Positions 49,551 through 58,093 of a stretch of DNA of 64,000 nt are shown one piece after another. This DNA comes from 13-2-20CM-68-14 sp051955535 (lineage in GTDB: Bacteria; Actinomycetota; Thermoleophilia; Gaiellales; Gaiellaceae). The stretch lies in assembly GCA_051955535.1 (NCBI GenBank), contig JBQCGP010000076.1, forward strand, positions 1-64,000, given 5' to 3'. Positions within the stretch are counted from its first letter, which is position 1. Each line of letters opens with the position of its first letter. A program made the translations under genes and the position numbers. A model generated the notes under the pieces. That model was not told where the DNA came from. It searched no databases and saw only the letters and a list, made by a program, of their open reading frames with translations.

Positions 49551-49745
49551 GTGGCGCGAAAGACCATCCGAGTCTCCGACAGAAGCGGCGAGGAAATTCC
49601 GGAAGGCAAAGGAGCGACCGTTCGCATCACCTTTGCCGACGCGCGCAAGGGCGTGCGCGAGCTCGATTTGACCGACTCGGAAGCCGAGAGCCTGGGCGGC
49701 CGCGCCGTCGCGCGCCGCGGGCGCAGGCCGAAGGGAATGAGCTAG
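49551..49745 (+). CDS. Small basic protein, Lsr2-like N-terminus
   Basis: A 64-residue protein with a GTG start and an excellent Shine-Dalgarno (AGGAGGAATCC). MARKTIRVSDRSGEEIPEGKG begins a beta hairpin and RITFADARKGVRELDLTDSEAESLGGRA a helix, then a very basic tail (RRGRRPKG). The strand and turn plan (VRITFxD..VRELDLTxxEAExL) is reminiscent of the dimerisation half of Lsr2/H-NS-like proteins; this is an impression, not a detected match. The tail suggests nucleic-acid binding. Confidence 0.65.
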   Translation: MARKTIRVSDRSGEEIPEGKGATVRITFADARKGVRELDLTDSEAESLGGRAVARRGRRPKGMS

Positions 49746-49756
49746 GAATTTTGGGT

Positions 49757-49772
49757 GCGCGGTTCGCCGCGC
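49757..49772. terminator. Hairpin between convergent genes
   Basis: A GCGCGG-TTCG-CCGCGC stem-loop with a UUCG-type tetraloop sits between the stops of the small basic protein gene (plus) and the methyltransferase gene (minus). It is flanked by a T-run on one side only. Probably a shared terminator. Confidence 0.5.
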
Positions 49773-49787
49773 CGAAACCCCGCGGAT

Positions 49788-50648
49788 TTACGTTCGGCCT
49801 GCGGCGAGCAGCACGAGGTTCGTCAGCCGCAGCCTTCCGTCGTCGCCGGCGTGCGGCTTGGCGGCTTCGACGACTGCCGCCCACGCCTCGTCCCGGACCT
49901 CCGGCGGATGGTTCGCCAGGAGGGCGGTGATCGGCGGCACGATCTCGCGCGTGAAGCGAGCGAACTCCTCGGGCGAGTCCCACTCGATGTCGATCTCGAT
50001 CTGGTCCACCTCGACGTCTGCGAACCCTCCGCCCTCCAGCAGGGATGAGATCGCTTCCGGCGTCGGTCGCGAGAGCGGTCCAGGCGTCCCCGGTGGAGGC
50101 GGCGACAAGTCCAGGTGCGTCAGCACCGTCCGCAGCGGGAGCCCAAGCATCGGCGAACGATCCGGAGGCCCCCACGAACTGATCGCCATTCGAGCCCCTG
50201 GCTTGAGAAAGCCCCGGATCCGGGCCGCGGCCGCCTCGGCCTGAGGCTCGAAGATGATTCCCCACCGCGACAGCGCGGCATCGAAAGTCTCCGGCGGAAA
50301 GTCGAGCGACGATGCGTCCGTCTCGACGAACTCGACGTTGTCGATGCCGGCGGCCGAGGCGCGCTCGCGACCGTACGCGAGCATCTCGGGCGAGATGTCC
50401 GTGGCGACGATGCGGCCGCCCTTGCCGACGACCCGCGCCGCGGTCAGAGCCGGCTCCCCCGAGCCGGCGGCCACGTCGAGAACCTGGTCACCGGGCTTGA
50501 CACCGGCCATCTCGACGAGTCGTTGGCTGACCGGCGCGGTGGCGCTGTAGATCAGCTCTTGCCAGTCGTGCCAACCCTTGGCCGCCGTGCCCCAGTCCCG
50601 GCGCTGCCCTGCACGAAACTCGCCGGCGTCGATCTGCGTCGCTTCCAT
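49788..50648 (-). CDS. SAM-dependent class I methyltransferase (UbiE-like)
   Basis: A 286-residue protein with the Rossmann signature VLDVAAGSGEPALTAA, then IVATDISPEMLAYGRERA and VEFVETDASSLDFPPETFDAALSRWGI. I start at ATG 50648 because GGAGAGGAGC lies just upstream and similarity begins near there; a longer frame overlaps the divergent cupin region. Resembles the UbiE/MenG/phospholipid methyltransferase group; the substrate is unknown. Divergent from a cupin gene at 100 bp. Confidence 0.85.
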   Translation of the reverse strand: MEATQIDAGEFRAGQRRDWGTAAKGWHDWQELIYSATAPVSQRLVEMAGVKPGDQVLDVAAGSGEPALTAARVVGKGGRIVATDISPEMLAYGRERASAAGIDNVEFVETDASSLDFPPETFDAALSRWGIIFEPQAEAAAARIRGFLKPGARMAISSWGPPDRSPMLGLPLRTVLTHLDLSPPPPGTPGPLSRPTPEAISSLLEGGGFADVEVDQIEIDIEWDSPEEFARFTREIVPPITALLANHPPEVRDEAWAAVVEAAKPHAGDDGRLRLTNLVLLAAGRT

Positions 50649-50748
50649 CGCAAGCTCCTCTCCCAACGGTTTGCCCGAACGTAGTCGATCACTCGCCGGA
50701 GGTAAAGCTGAAAGGCTTTCGCCCGGCGAACGAAGAGGGAGGTCGACC

Positions 50749-51156
50749 GTGGAGATCACGAGGAACAGCATCGATACCGCGGCGGGATCGAGCCACTGGT
50801 TTACAGGGGCGGTCTACATCGACCCCGTGGCGGCGCCGTCCGGCTCCGTGCGGGTAAGCGCGGCCCACGTGCACTTCGCGCCGGGCGCGCGAACGGCGTG
50901 GCACGTACACCCGAACGGGCAGACGATCTGGGTGATCGAGGGCATTTGTTACTGCCAGGCGCGTAGTGGAGAAATCGACGTCCTCCGGCCCGGAGACCGT
51001 GCCTTCTTCGAGCCGGGCGAGGAGCACTGGCACGGCGCCACGCCGACCACCTTCATGACGCACCTCGCGATCCAGGAGGTCGACGACGAGGGCAACGCCG
51101 CCACCTGGGGCGACCACGTCACAGAGGAGGAGTACGCGGCCGCCCCGGCCACTTAG
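50749..51156 (+). CDS. Cupin-domain protein
   Basis: A 135-residue single cupin starting at GTG 50749 with AGAGGGAGG upstream. The metal motif is HVHFAPGARTAWHVHPNGQTIWVIEGICYCQ, spread over residues 42-75, with GDRAFFEPGEEHWHGATPTTFMTHLAI as motif 2. This resembles the small (R)-mandelonitrile lyase-like/carboxymuconolactone-type cupins, with the metal ligands present. No substrate can be assigned. Its stop codon overlaps the convergent thioredoxin-like gene. Confidence 0.85.
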   Translation: MEITRNSIDTAAGSSHWFTGAVYIDPVAAPSGSVRVSAAHVHFAPGARTAWHVHPNGQTIWVIEGICYCQARSGEIDVLRPGDRAFFEPGEEHWHGATPTTFMTHLAIQEVDDEGNAATWGDHVTEEEYAAAPAT

Positions 51157-52127
51157 CCGAACGTGAATGCGAAGCCCTCGGCGCCTGGGTCGAGGAAGTT
51201 GATCTCGAACGTGCGATCCTCGATCGGCTCCGTAACGCGGATCAGCTGGTAGAGTCGTTGCCGGACGAGGGTTCCCTGGCCCTGCTCGTCGATGTCGAGC
51301 CCGTGGGAGTCGCCGGGAGGTTCTCCGTCGAGGCGCACGCGGAACGGCACGGAAATCCCCGGCGAACGTGGGCCCATGACCAGGTGGACGTCTCGGGCGT
51401 GGAACCGGAAGCTGATTCCGCCGTCGGCCGCGTTCAGCACGCTCGAGCCGCGCTCGATCGTCCAGTCCCCTGAGAGAGCCCAGCGGTTGAGATCCAACGG
51501 GTCCGGGACGAAATAGGTGCGCGCCTCGTCGTAGCCGACGCCGTCGGGTGACTCGAAGTTCTGGGCTTGCTCGTAGCCCAGGTAGGTCTCGGGAGTCTTC
51601 AAGCCGGCCCAGTCCGCCTGGACCTCGAAGCCCATCGGGGAGACGGAGACGAGGTCGTCGGCGACGCCGTCCCGGCCGGCATCCCGCAGCAGCTGCTGGA
51701 TGACGCGTTCGCATTCGTCGTAACCGCCCTCGCCGAAGTGGTGATGTCGGATCCGCCCGTCGGCACCTGCGATGTACACCGCCGGCCAGTAGCGGTTGTC
51801 GAACGCCCGCCAGACCCGGTAGTCGCTGTCGATCGCGATCGGATACTCGACGTTCATGTCCTTCGCGGCCCAGGTGATGTTGTCGACGTTCTGTTCGAAC
51901 GGGAACTCGGGGGTGTGGACGCCGACGACGACCAGCCCGTCCTCCTCGTACTTCTCGGCCCAGGCCCGGACGTAGGCCAGGGTGCGCAGCCAGTTGATGC
52001 AGGTGTAGGTCCAGAAGTCGACGAGGATGACCTTCCCGCGCAGGCCTTCGGCCGACAGCGGGGGCGAGTTCAGCCAGCCCGTGGCGCCGTCGAAGCCGGG
52101 CAGGTGACCGTCGCCGAACAGCCCCAC
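51153..52127 (-). CDS. DipZ-like thioredoxin-domain protein with C-terminal beta domain
   Basis: A 324-residue protein that begins DGHLPGFDGATGWLNSPPLS. The thioredoxin core follows, with GKVILVDFWTYTCINWLRTLAYVRAW; here the CxxC site is TCINW, so only one Cys remains. HTPEFPFEQNVDNI and DSDYRVWRAFDNRYWPAVYIAG are typical of the cytoplasmic or periplasmic DipZ/TlpA-like group. The last 150 residues resemble the C-terminal beta domain of DipZ. No signal peptide or TM is seen. Last gene of the epoxide-hydrolase operon. Confidence 0.85.
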   Translation of the reverse strand: MGLFGDGHLPGFDGATGWLNSPPLSAEGLRGKVILVDFWTYTCINWLRTLAYVRAWAEKYEEDGLVVVGVHTPEFPFEQNVDNITWAAKDMNVEYPIAIDSDYRVWRAFDNRYWPAVYIAGADGRIRHHHFGEGGYDECERVIQQLLRDAGRDGVADDLVSVSPMGFEVQADWAGLKTPETYLGYEQAQNFESPDGVGYDEARTYFVPDPLDLNRWALSGDWTIERGSSVLNAADGGISFRFHARDVHLVMGPRSPGISVPFRVRLDGEPPGDSHGLDIDEQGQGTLVRQRLYQLIRVTEPIEDRTFEINFLDPGAEGFAFTFG

Positions 52128-52128
52128 G

Positions 52129-52884
52129 TCAGTGCCCCACGGCCGCCGGCGTCGAGCCGACCGCTGCGACCACCTCCTCGATCACGCCGGCCACGGCTTC
52201 GGGCTGGGAGACCATGATCACGTGCGAGCCGTCGAGCTCGGTGATCGTCGCCCCTGCCCGCTCGGCCATCGAGCGTGTGAGGTCCGCCCCGGCCGCCTTG
52301 TCGCCCGTCGAGACCACGGCCCAGGTAGGCAGGTTCTTCCACGCGGGCGGCCCGTTCGGCTCGCTGAATGCGGCCTCGGCAATCGGCCGCTGCGTCGCGG
52401 CCATCACCGCCGCCTGCTCGGCCGGGAGATCGGCCGCGAAGGCGTCGTGGAACTTCGCAGGATCGATCGCGAACTCGACCAACGGCTCGCCGCCGTTCGG
52501 TGACGGGTAGTGGTGAGGGACGAGCGCGGCGGGGAGCACCGCATCCTTGGATGTCGGCGTGACCTCGCCCAGGGTCTCACCCTCGTCGGGAGCGAAGGCC
52601 GAGACGAAGACCAGGCCGACGACGTTGTGCGCCTGCGTCGCCGCGTTGGAGATCACAGCGCCGCCGTACGAGTGGCCGACGACGAGGACCGGCCCGGGCG
52701 TCTCCTCGAGCTCGCTCACGAGATAGGCGGAGTCGATCGCGATCCCGCGAAGCGGAACCGCAGGAGCCGTCACCTGGATCCCACGAGCCTGTAGGCGCTC
52801 GATCACGCCGTTCCAGCTCGACGCGTCGGCGAACGCGCCGTGCACGAGCACGACGGTGGGAGAGCCTGAGTGGCTATCTGACAC
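52129..52884 (-). CDS. Alpha/beta hydrolase
   Basis: A 251-residue serine hydrolase. The start is GTG 52884, placed behind GGAGGACCC; an upstream start adds 9 residues without a Shine-Dalgarno. TVVLVHGAFADASSW holds the oxyanion segment and LVVGHSYGGAVISNAA the nucleophile Ser. The acid is in the VVSTGDKAAGA region and the His in LDGSHVIMVSQPEAV. It resembles the salicylate esterase/EST-like group. Lies between the cupin and the thioredoxin gene; the operon suggests ester or epoxide detoxification. Confidence 0.88.
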   Translation of the reverse strand: MSDSHSGSPTVVLVHGAFADASSWNGVIERLQARGIQVTAPAVPLRGIAIDSAYLVSELEETPGPVLVVGHSYGGAVISNAATQAHNVVGLVFVSAFAPDEGETLGEVTPTSKDAVLPAALVPHHYPSPNGGEPLVEFAIDPAKFHDAFAADLPAEQAAVMAATQRPIAEAAFSEPNGPPAWKNLPTWAVVSTGDKAAGADLTRSMAERAGATITELDGSHVIMVSQPEAVAGVIEEVVAAVGSTPAAVGH

Positions 52885-52907
52885 GGGTCCTCCTTTCGTA
52901 CCGGCAG

Positions 52908-53246
52908 TCACTCGGCCAGGTTGAGGAGTGGCTTGTCCTTCTCGACGATGTACGTTGCGAGCTCCGCGGCGTTGCCGGCTCCGACGTTTCGCACCGCATG
53001 GACGGCTTCGGCGGGCACCATCAACGCCCCGCCCGCATCGACCCTCATGGGCAACTCGCCGTCGATCTCGTACTCGAGCGACCCCTCGAGTACGTAGATG
53101 ATCTCCTCACCGGGATGCCAGTGCCTGATCGCAGGCGAATCGGGGTCGATCTCGACGCGGTTCTGGATCACCTCGCGCCCGGGGACGCTGAGGTCGTGCT
53201 GCTGGAGATCGGTCCGGTGGAGACCCGGTACCTGCTGTGTGGCCAT
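52908..53246 (-). CDS. Cupin-domain protein, epoxide hydrolase operon
   Basis: A 112-residue cupin with the core RHWHPGEEIIYVLEGSLEYEIDG. The metal residues are the two His of HWHPGEE and the Glu, with a His in AVHAVRNVG. A likely small-molecule-binding or isomerase protein with no known substrate. Its ATG is 2 nt after the fifth epoxide-hydrolase-like gene's stop. The 23-nt gap to the hydrolase gene contains that gene's Shine-Dalgarno. Confidence 0.85.
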   Translation of the reverse strand: MATQQVPGLHRTDLQQHDLSVPGREVIQNRVEIDPDSPAIRHWHPGEEIIYVLEGSLEYEIDGELPMRVDAGGALMVPAEAVHAVRNVGAGNAAELATYIVEKDKPLLNLAE

Positions 53247-53248
53247 GG

Positions 53249-54445
53249 CTAGCGAACCTCCTTGAACGTGGCGCGGACTTCCTCGCTGAAGAGCTCAGGC
53301 TGCTCCCAGGCGGCGAAGTGGCCGCCTCGGTCGACCTTGTTGAAGTAGGTCAGCGTCGGGTAGGCGCGCCGCGTCCACGACTCGGGCGGCCGGAAGCCGT
53401 CCTCTCCGAACACGGTTACGCCGACGGGAACCGTGATCTCCGCGACCTTCAGCGCCGCGGCGCTGGTCGGGAATGCCCCGCCGTGCTCCCAGTACAAGCG
53501 TCCGGAAGACGCCGCCGTGTTGGTCAGCCAGTAGAACGAGATGTCGTCGAGCACCTCATCCTTGGACTTGGGGTCGCTCGGGTCGCTGCCGAACGACCAC
53601 GCCGCAAAGCCCGGGTGCCAGAAGAACAGGGCTGCAAGGCCGGCCGGCGAGTCGGTCACTCCGTATCCGACGTCCTGCGGGCGCGCCGTCAACGCGATGA
53701 AGTACCCGAAGAACCCGCTTTTCCGGGAGGCGACGAGGCCGTCGAACGCCGCCTGCTCCTCGCCGGTCATCTCGGGCACGGGCCCGGTGCCGTTGAGGGC
53801 CGCCTCCACGTCGGGCGGCACGCTCGCCGGCAGGTTCACGTGGATTGCGCGAAGGCCCGAGGGAGCCTGCCGGCCCATCGCCTCGGTAATGACGGCGCCC
53901 CAATCGCCGCCCTGTGCGACGTACTCGTCGTAGCCGAGCCGATGCATCAGCTCGTCCCAGGCGAAGGCGATCCGTTCGGGGTTCCAGCCGGGAGCGTCCG
54001 GCCGCGCGGAGAAGCCGTAGCCGGGCAGTGACGGGATCACGACATGGAACGCGTCCTCGCCGGACGGCGGGTCGGTCAACGGCTCGACGATCTTCAGCAG
54101 CTCGAAGACCGAGCCCGGCCAGCCGTGGGTCACGATCAAGGGCATCGCGTCGTCGTGCGGAGACCTCGCGTGGATGAAGTGGATGTCCAGGCCCTCGATC
54201 TCGGTCATGAACTGGGGCAGCGCGTTCAGCTTGGCCTCGCCCTGCCGCCAGTCGTAGTCCGCGGCCCAGTACGAGACCAGGTCTTTCAGCTTCGCCAGCT
54301 GCACGCCCTGCGACGCGTCTCCGACAGTCTCCTTGTCAGGCCAGCGCGTCGCGGCGAGACGGCGGCGCAGGTCGTCGATCTCCTCCTGCGGGATCTCAGC
54401 GTGGAATGGTCGGATCTCGGTTGCTGTTTCGACGGGGCTACTCAT
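53249..54445 (-). CDS. Epoxide hydrolase-like protein, fifth of a tandem series
   Basis: A 398-residue protein with the N-terminal EHN domain (TEIRPFHAEIPQEEIDDLRRRLAATRWP) and an alpha/beta hydrolase fold. Candidate nucleophile D181 in the AQGGDWGAVITE elbow, oxyanion motif THGWPGS and terminal GGHFAAWEQPELF with the catalytic His. Microsomal-type epoxide hydrolases use such an Asp to form an ester intermediate. It is somewhat shorter than the other four and lacks the HGG-rich loop. Coupled by ATGA to the gene upstream. Confidence 0.9.
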   Translation of the reverse strand: MSSPVETATEIRPFHAEIPQEEIDDLRRRLAATRWPDKETVGDASQGVQLAKLKDLVSYWAADYDWRQGEAKLNALPQFMTEIEGLDIHFIHARSPHDDAMPLIVTHGWPGSVFELLKIVEPLTDPPSGEDAFHVVIPSLPGYGFSARPDAPGWNPERIAFAWDELMHRLGYDEYVAQGGDWGAVITEAMGRQAPSGLRAIHVNLPASVPPDVEAALNGTGPVPEMTGEEQAAFDGLVASRKSGFFGYFIALTARPQDVGYGVTDSPAGLAALFFWHPGFAAWSFGSDPSDPKSKDEVLDDISFYWLTNTAASSGRLYWEHGGAFPTSAAALKVAEITVPVGVTVFGEDGFRPPESWTRRAYPTLTYFNKVDRGGHFAAWEQPELFSEEVRATFKEVR

Positions 54446-55653
54446 GACGACCTCCCGTTGCGGAGCGGCTTGAACGCGGCCCGCAGCTCGGTGCTGAAGA
54501 GCTCGGGCTCTTCCCAGGCGGCGAAGTGGCCGCCCTTGTCGGCTTCGTTGAAGTAGAGGAGGGTCGGATAGGAGGTCTCCACCCAGCTCTGCGGCGCCCG
54601 AAAGATCTCGCCCGGGAACGTGGTGAAACCAACCGGGATCGAGACGGCAGGAGGTGGCTGACCGGCGGCGCGTGCTGTGGCCTGTCCGCCCTCCCAGTAC
54701 GACCGTGCTGCCGAGGCTCCGGTGGCCGTCAGCCAGTACAGCGTGATGTTGTCGAGGATGTGGTCGGGGGTGAGACCGCCCGCAGGCTCGCCTTCTATGA
54801 ACGCGTGCGAGATCTTGTAGTAGCTGTCCGTGTCGTGGTCGAGCATCCAGCCCGCCAGGGCGACGGGGGAGTCCAGCAGCGCATAGCCGATGGTCTGCGG
54901 CCGCGTGGCCTGCTCTAGGAAGTAGCCGAAGCCGCTCTGCCTGAACGTCATGATCTCCTCGAGCGCCGCACGTTCCTGCTCGGTCTTCGACGGGAGACCG
55001 CTGACGTCGCCGAGCGCCGTCCTGAGGAGGTTCATGTGGATGCCGATCAGGCCTTCCGGTGCCTGACGGCCCATGTCGTCTGTGATGGCGGCACCCTGGT
55101 CGCCGCCCTGCGCGACGTAATGCCCATAGCTGAGCCGAGCCATCAGCACTGCCCAGGCCTTCGCCGTGCGGCCGTCGTACCAGCCGAGCTCGGCTGGCTC
55201 GCCCGAGAAGCCGTACCCAGGAATCGATGGCAGCACTAGGTGGAATGCGTCCTCGGCGCTTCCGCCGTGCACAGTCGGGTCAGTCAGCGGGCCGATTGTC
55301 TCGAGGAGCTCGATCACTGAGCCGGGCCAACCGTGGGTCATGATCAGCGGCAGCGCGTCCTCGTGCTGGGAGCGGACGTGGATGAAGTGGACGTCCACGC
55401 CGTCGATCTCCGTCTTGAACTGCGGTAAGGCGTTCAGTCTCGCCTCGACGCGGCCGAAGTCATAGTCGGTCGTCCAGTAGTCCGCGAGCGCCTTGAGCGT
55501 CGCCAGCTGCACGCCCTGCGAGCGATCGTCGACGAGCTCCTTGCTGGGCCAGCGCGTCGCCGCGATGCGGCGGCGCAGGTCGTCGATCTTCTCCCCTGGA
55601 ATCTCAGCGTGAAAAGGACGAATCTCGGTGGAGGTTTTGACAGCGATGCTCAT
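54442..55653 (-). CDS. Epoxide hydrolase-like protein, fourth of the series
   Basis: A 403-residue paralogue with TEIRPFHAEIPGEKIDDLRRRIAATRWPSKEL, oxyanion motif THGWPGSVIE, nucleophile D185 in AQGGDQGAAI (Gln in place of Trp after the Asp) and GGHFAAWEEPELFS near the C-terminus. The W-to-Q change is shared with the third gene. These two also share the LDHDTDSYYKI/LDHDADSYGKI region, so they look like one sub-lineage. ATGA overlaps on both sides. Confidence 0.9.
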   Translation of the reverse strand: MSIAVKTSTEIRPFHAEIPGEKIDDLRRRIAATRWPSKELVDDRSQGVQLATLKALADYWTTDYDFGRVEARLNALPQFKTEIDGVDVHFIHVRSQHEDALPLIMTHGWPGSVIELLETIGPLTDPTVHGGSAEDAFHLVLPSIPGYGFSGEPAELGWYDGRTAKAWAVLMARLSYGHYVAQGGDQGAAITDDMGRQAPEGLIGIHMNLLRTALGDVSGLPSKTEQERAALEEIMTFRQSGFGYFLEQATRPQTIGYALLDSPVALAGWMLDHDTDSYYKISHAFIEGEPAGGLTPDHILDNITLYWLTATGASAARSYWEGGQATARAAGQPPPAVSIPVGFTTFPGEIFRAPQSWVETSYPTLLYFNEADKGGHFAAWEEPELFSTELRAAFKPLRNGRSS

Positions 55654-56870
55654 GACCCCGTCCCGTTGTCACGGAGTGATTTGAAGGCGGCGCGCATCTC
55701 GCCTGCGAAGATCTCCGGCTGCTCCCAGGCCGCGAAGTGCCCGCCCTTCTCGGCTTCGTTGTAGTAGATGAGGTTGTGGTAGGCGTGCTTCACCCAGTGC
55801 CGCGGCGCCTGGAAGAGCTCGTCGGGGAACACCGAGTAGGCGACCGGGAGCTTGACGTGAGGAGGCGGGTCCTTCAACGAGGCGGTCGCGGCTCGACCGG
55901 TCTCCCAGTACAGCCGCGACGTCGACGTCCCCGTGCCCGTCAGCCAGTACAGCGTGATGTTGTCGAGGACGGCGTCCCGGGTGAGACCGCCGGTCGGCTG
56001 GCCGTCGACGAACGCGCGCGAGATCTTCCCGTAGCTGTCCGCGTCGTGGTCGAGCATCCACGCCGCCAGCCCGATCGGCGAATCAATAAGCGAGTAGCCG
56101 ATCGTCTGCGGGTGCTCGCCCATCTCGGAGATGTAGCCGCGCATGAATACCGAGACGACCTTGCCCAGCTGATCCCGCTCCGCGTGCGTGAAGATCCGGG
56201 GACTGAGAGCCGCCGTCAACAGCTCCTTCGGAATCGCGTCGAGGAAATTGAAGTGGAGGCCGAGCAGCCCGTCGGGCGCCTGCCGGCCCATCGCATCGGT
56301 GACGCCGGCGCCCTGGTCGCCGCCCTGGGCGACGTAGGCGGTGTAGCCGATGCGGCTGACCAGCTCGGCCCACGCCCGGCCGATGCGGGCGGACTCCCAG
56401 CCGGGCTCGGTCGGCTCTGACGAGAAGCCGTAGCCGGGGATCGACGGGATGACGACGTGAAACGCGTCGTCCGCGCTGCCGCCGTGTGCGGTCGGGTCGG
56501 TGAGCGGTCCGATCACCTCGAGCATCTCGATCACAGAGCCGGGCCAGCCGTGCGTGATGATCAGCGGCAGCGCGTCGTCGTGCTGCGATTCGACATGGAT
56601 GAAGTGGATGTCGAGGCCGTCGATCTCGGTCGCGTATTGCGGGAGCGCGTTCAACCGGTCGGCAAGGCGGCCGAAGTCGTACTCGGTCGCCCAGTAGTCC
56701 GCGAGCGCCTTGAGCGTCGCCAGCTGGATGCCCTGCGAGGCGTCGTCGACCAGCTCCTTGGTGGGCCAGCGCGTCGCCTCGATGCGCTGGCGCAGATCTT
56801 CGATCTGCTCGTCGTTAATCTCGACGTGGAACGGCCGGATCTCGGTGGTGGTCTCGACGGTGGTGCTCAT
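55650..56870 (-). CDS. Epoxide hydrolase-like protein, third of the series
   Basis: A 406-residue paralogue with the EHN domain (TEIRPFHVEINDEQIEDLRQRIEATRWPTKEL), THGWPGSVIEML, nucleophile D185 in AQGGDQGAGVTD and GGHFAAWEQPEIFA. Upstream junction sequence is near-identical to the others (GGGAGGTCGTC before the ATG). Microsomal-type epoxide hydrolases detoxify xenobiotic or metabolic epoxides; the actual substrate here is unknown. Confidence 0.9.
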   Translation of the reverse strand: MSTTVETTTEIRPFHVEINDEQIEDLRQRIEATRWPTKELVDDASQGIQLATLKALADYWATEYDFGRLADRLNALPQYATEIDGLDIHFIHVESQHDDALPLIITHGWPGSVIEMLEVIGPLTDPTAHGGSADDAFHVVIPSIPGYGFSSEPTEPGWESARIGRAWAELVSRIGYTAYVAQGGDQGAGVTDAMGRQAPDGLLGLHFNFLDAIPKELLTAALSPRIFTHAERDQLGKVVSVFMRGYISEMGEHPQTIGYSLIDSPIGLAAWMLDHDADSYGKISRAFVDGQPTGGLTRDAVLDNITLYWLTGTGTSTSRLYWETGRAATASLKDPPPHVKLPVAYSVFPDELFQAPRHWVKHAYHNLIYYNEAEKGGHFAAWEQPEIFAGEMRAAFKSLRDNGTGS

Positions 56871-58093
56871 GACGACCTCCCGTTGCGTAGTGACCTGAAT
56901 GCGGCTCGGAGTTCGCCTGCGAACAGTTCCGGCTGCTCCCAGGCGGCGAAGTGGCCGCCCTTCTCGACCTCGTTGAAGTAGATGAGATGCGGGTACGCCC
57001 GCTCAGCCCAGCTCCTGGGCGCCTGGTACTGCTCGCCGGGGAAGACGCTCACCGCCACGGGAATGGAGACGCCCTTCACGTTGAAGAAGCCGCCCTTGTA
57101 TTCCCAATAGAGGCGCGACGCCGAGACCCCTGTGCTCGTCAGCCAGTAGAGCGTGACGTTGTCGAGGAACTCGTCGCGTGTCAGCTCGCCGGTGTCGCTC
57201 GTGGCCCGGTTGATGCCGGAGACGAGGCCGCCGGCAGGCTGGCCGTCACCATCTCCGTGGTCGAGCAGCCAGGCGGCCAGACCGACGGGTGAATCCGCGA
57301 TCCCGTACAGGGTCTGCGGGCGCGACCCCATGATCCGGGCGTAATCGACCTGCTTGTAGGTCGTCAGCAGGTGCTCCCATGCGCGCCGCTCGTCAGCTGG
57401 GAGGTCAGCGGGCGCGGTCTCGCCGGCGAGGGTGGCCTTGTCGAGGTCTGCCGGCACCGTGCCGGGCATGCTGGTGTGAATGGCGAGCAGACCCTCGAGC
57501 TCCTGCACGCCCATCCAGTCGACGACGAACGCACCCCAGTCGCCGCCTTGGGCGACGAACTCGTTGTAGCCCAGCCGGTTCATCAGTTCTGCCCAGGCTC
57601 GACCCATGCGCTCGGGGCCCCAACCGGTGCTCGTCGGCTTGCCCGAGAACCCGTAGCCCGGCATCGACGGGATCACCACATGGAATGCGTCCCCGGCCTC
57701 GCCCCCGTGTGCCGTCGGATCGGTCAGTCGACCAATGATCTTCAGTTGTTCGATGATCGAGCCGGGCCAGCCGTGATTGACGATCAGCGGCAGCGCGCCT
57801 TCATGTTGGGAGCGAACGTGAATGAAGTGAATGTCGAGCCCATCGATCTCGGTGATGAACTGCGGCAGGGCGTTCAGGTTCGCCTCGCATTTGCGCCAGT
57901 CGTACTCCGTCCCCCAGTAGCTCGCGAGCTCCCGAATCATTGCGAGCGGCACGCCCTGCGACTGATCCGCGACGGTCTCCTTCTCGGGCCAGTTCGTGGC
58001 CACGATGCGTCGGCGGAGGTCCTCGAGCGCCTCATCGGAAATGTCGACGTGGAAGGGCCTGAGCCCGGTGGCGCTCTCGACGGTGGTGCTCAT
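56867..58093 (-). CDS. Epoxide hydrolase-like protein, second of the series
   Basis: A 408-residue paralogue, ATG 58093 overlapping the upstream stop (ATGA). Domain order as in the others: EHN (LRPFHVDISDEALEDLRRRIVATNWP), then VNHGWPGSIIE with Asn replacing Thr in the oxyanion region, D185 in AQGGDWGAFV, and GGHFAAWEQPELFAG. A distinct insert, GQPAGGLVSGINRATSDTGE, lies around residues 284-303, so substrate access may differ. The larger open frame upstream is the neighbouring gene in another frame. Confidence 0.9.
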   Translation of the reverse strand: MSTTVESATGLRPFHVDISDEALEDLRRRIVATNWPEKETVADQSQGVPLAMIRELASYWGTEYDWRKCEANLNALPQFITEIDGLDIHFIHVRSQHEGALPLIVNHGWPGSIIEQLKIIGRLTDPTAHGGEAGDAFHVVIPSMPGYGFSGKPTSTGWGPERMGRAWAELMNRLGYNEFVAQGGDWGAFVVDWMGVQELEGLLAIHTSMPGTVPADLDKATLAGETAPADLPADERRAWEHLLTTYKQVDYARIMGSRPQTLYGIADSPVGLAAWLLDHGDGDGQPAGGLVSGINRATSDTGELTRDEFLDNVTLYWLTSTGVSASRLYWEYKGGFFNVKGVSIPVAVSVFPGEQYQAPRSWAERAYPHLIYFNEVEKGGHFAAWEQPELFAGELRAAFRSLRNGRSS

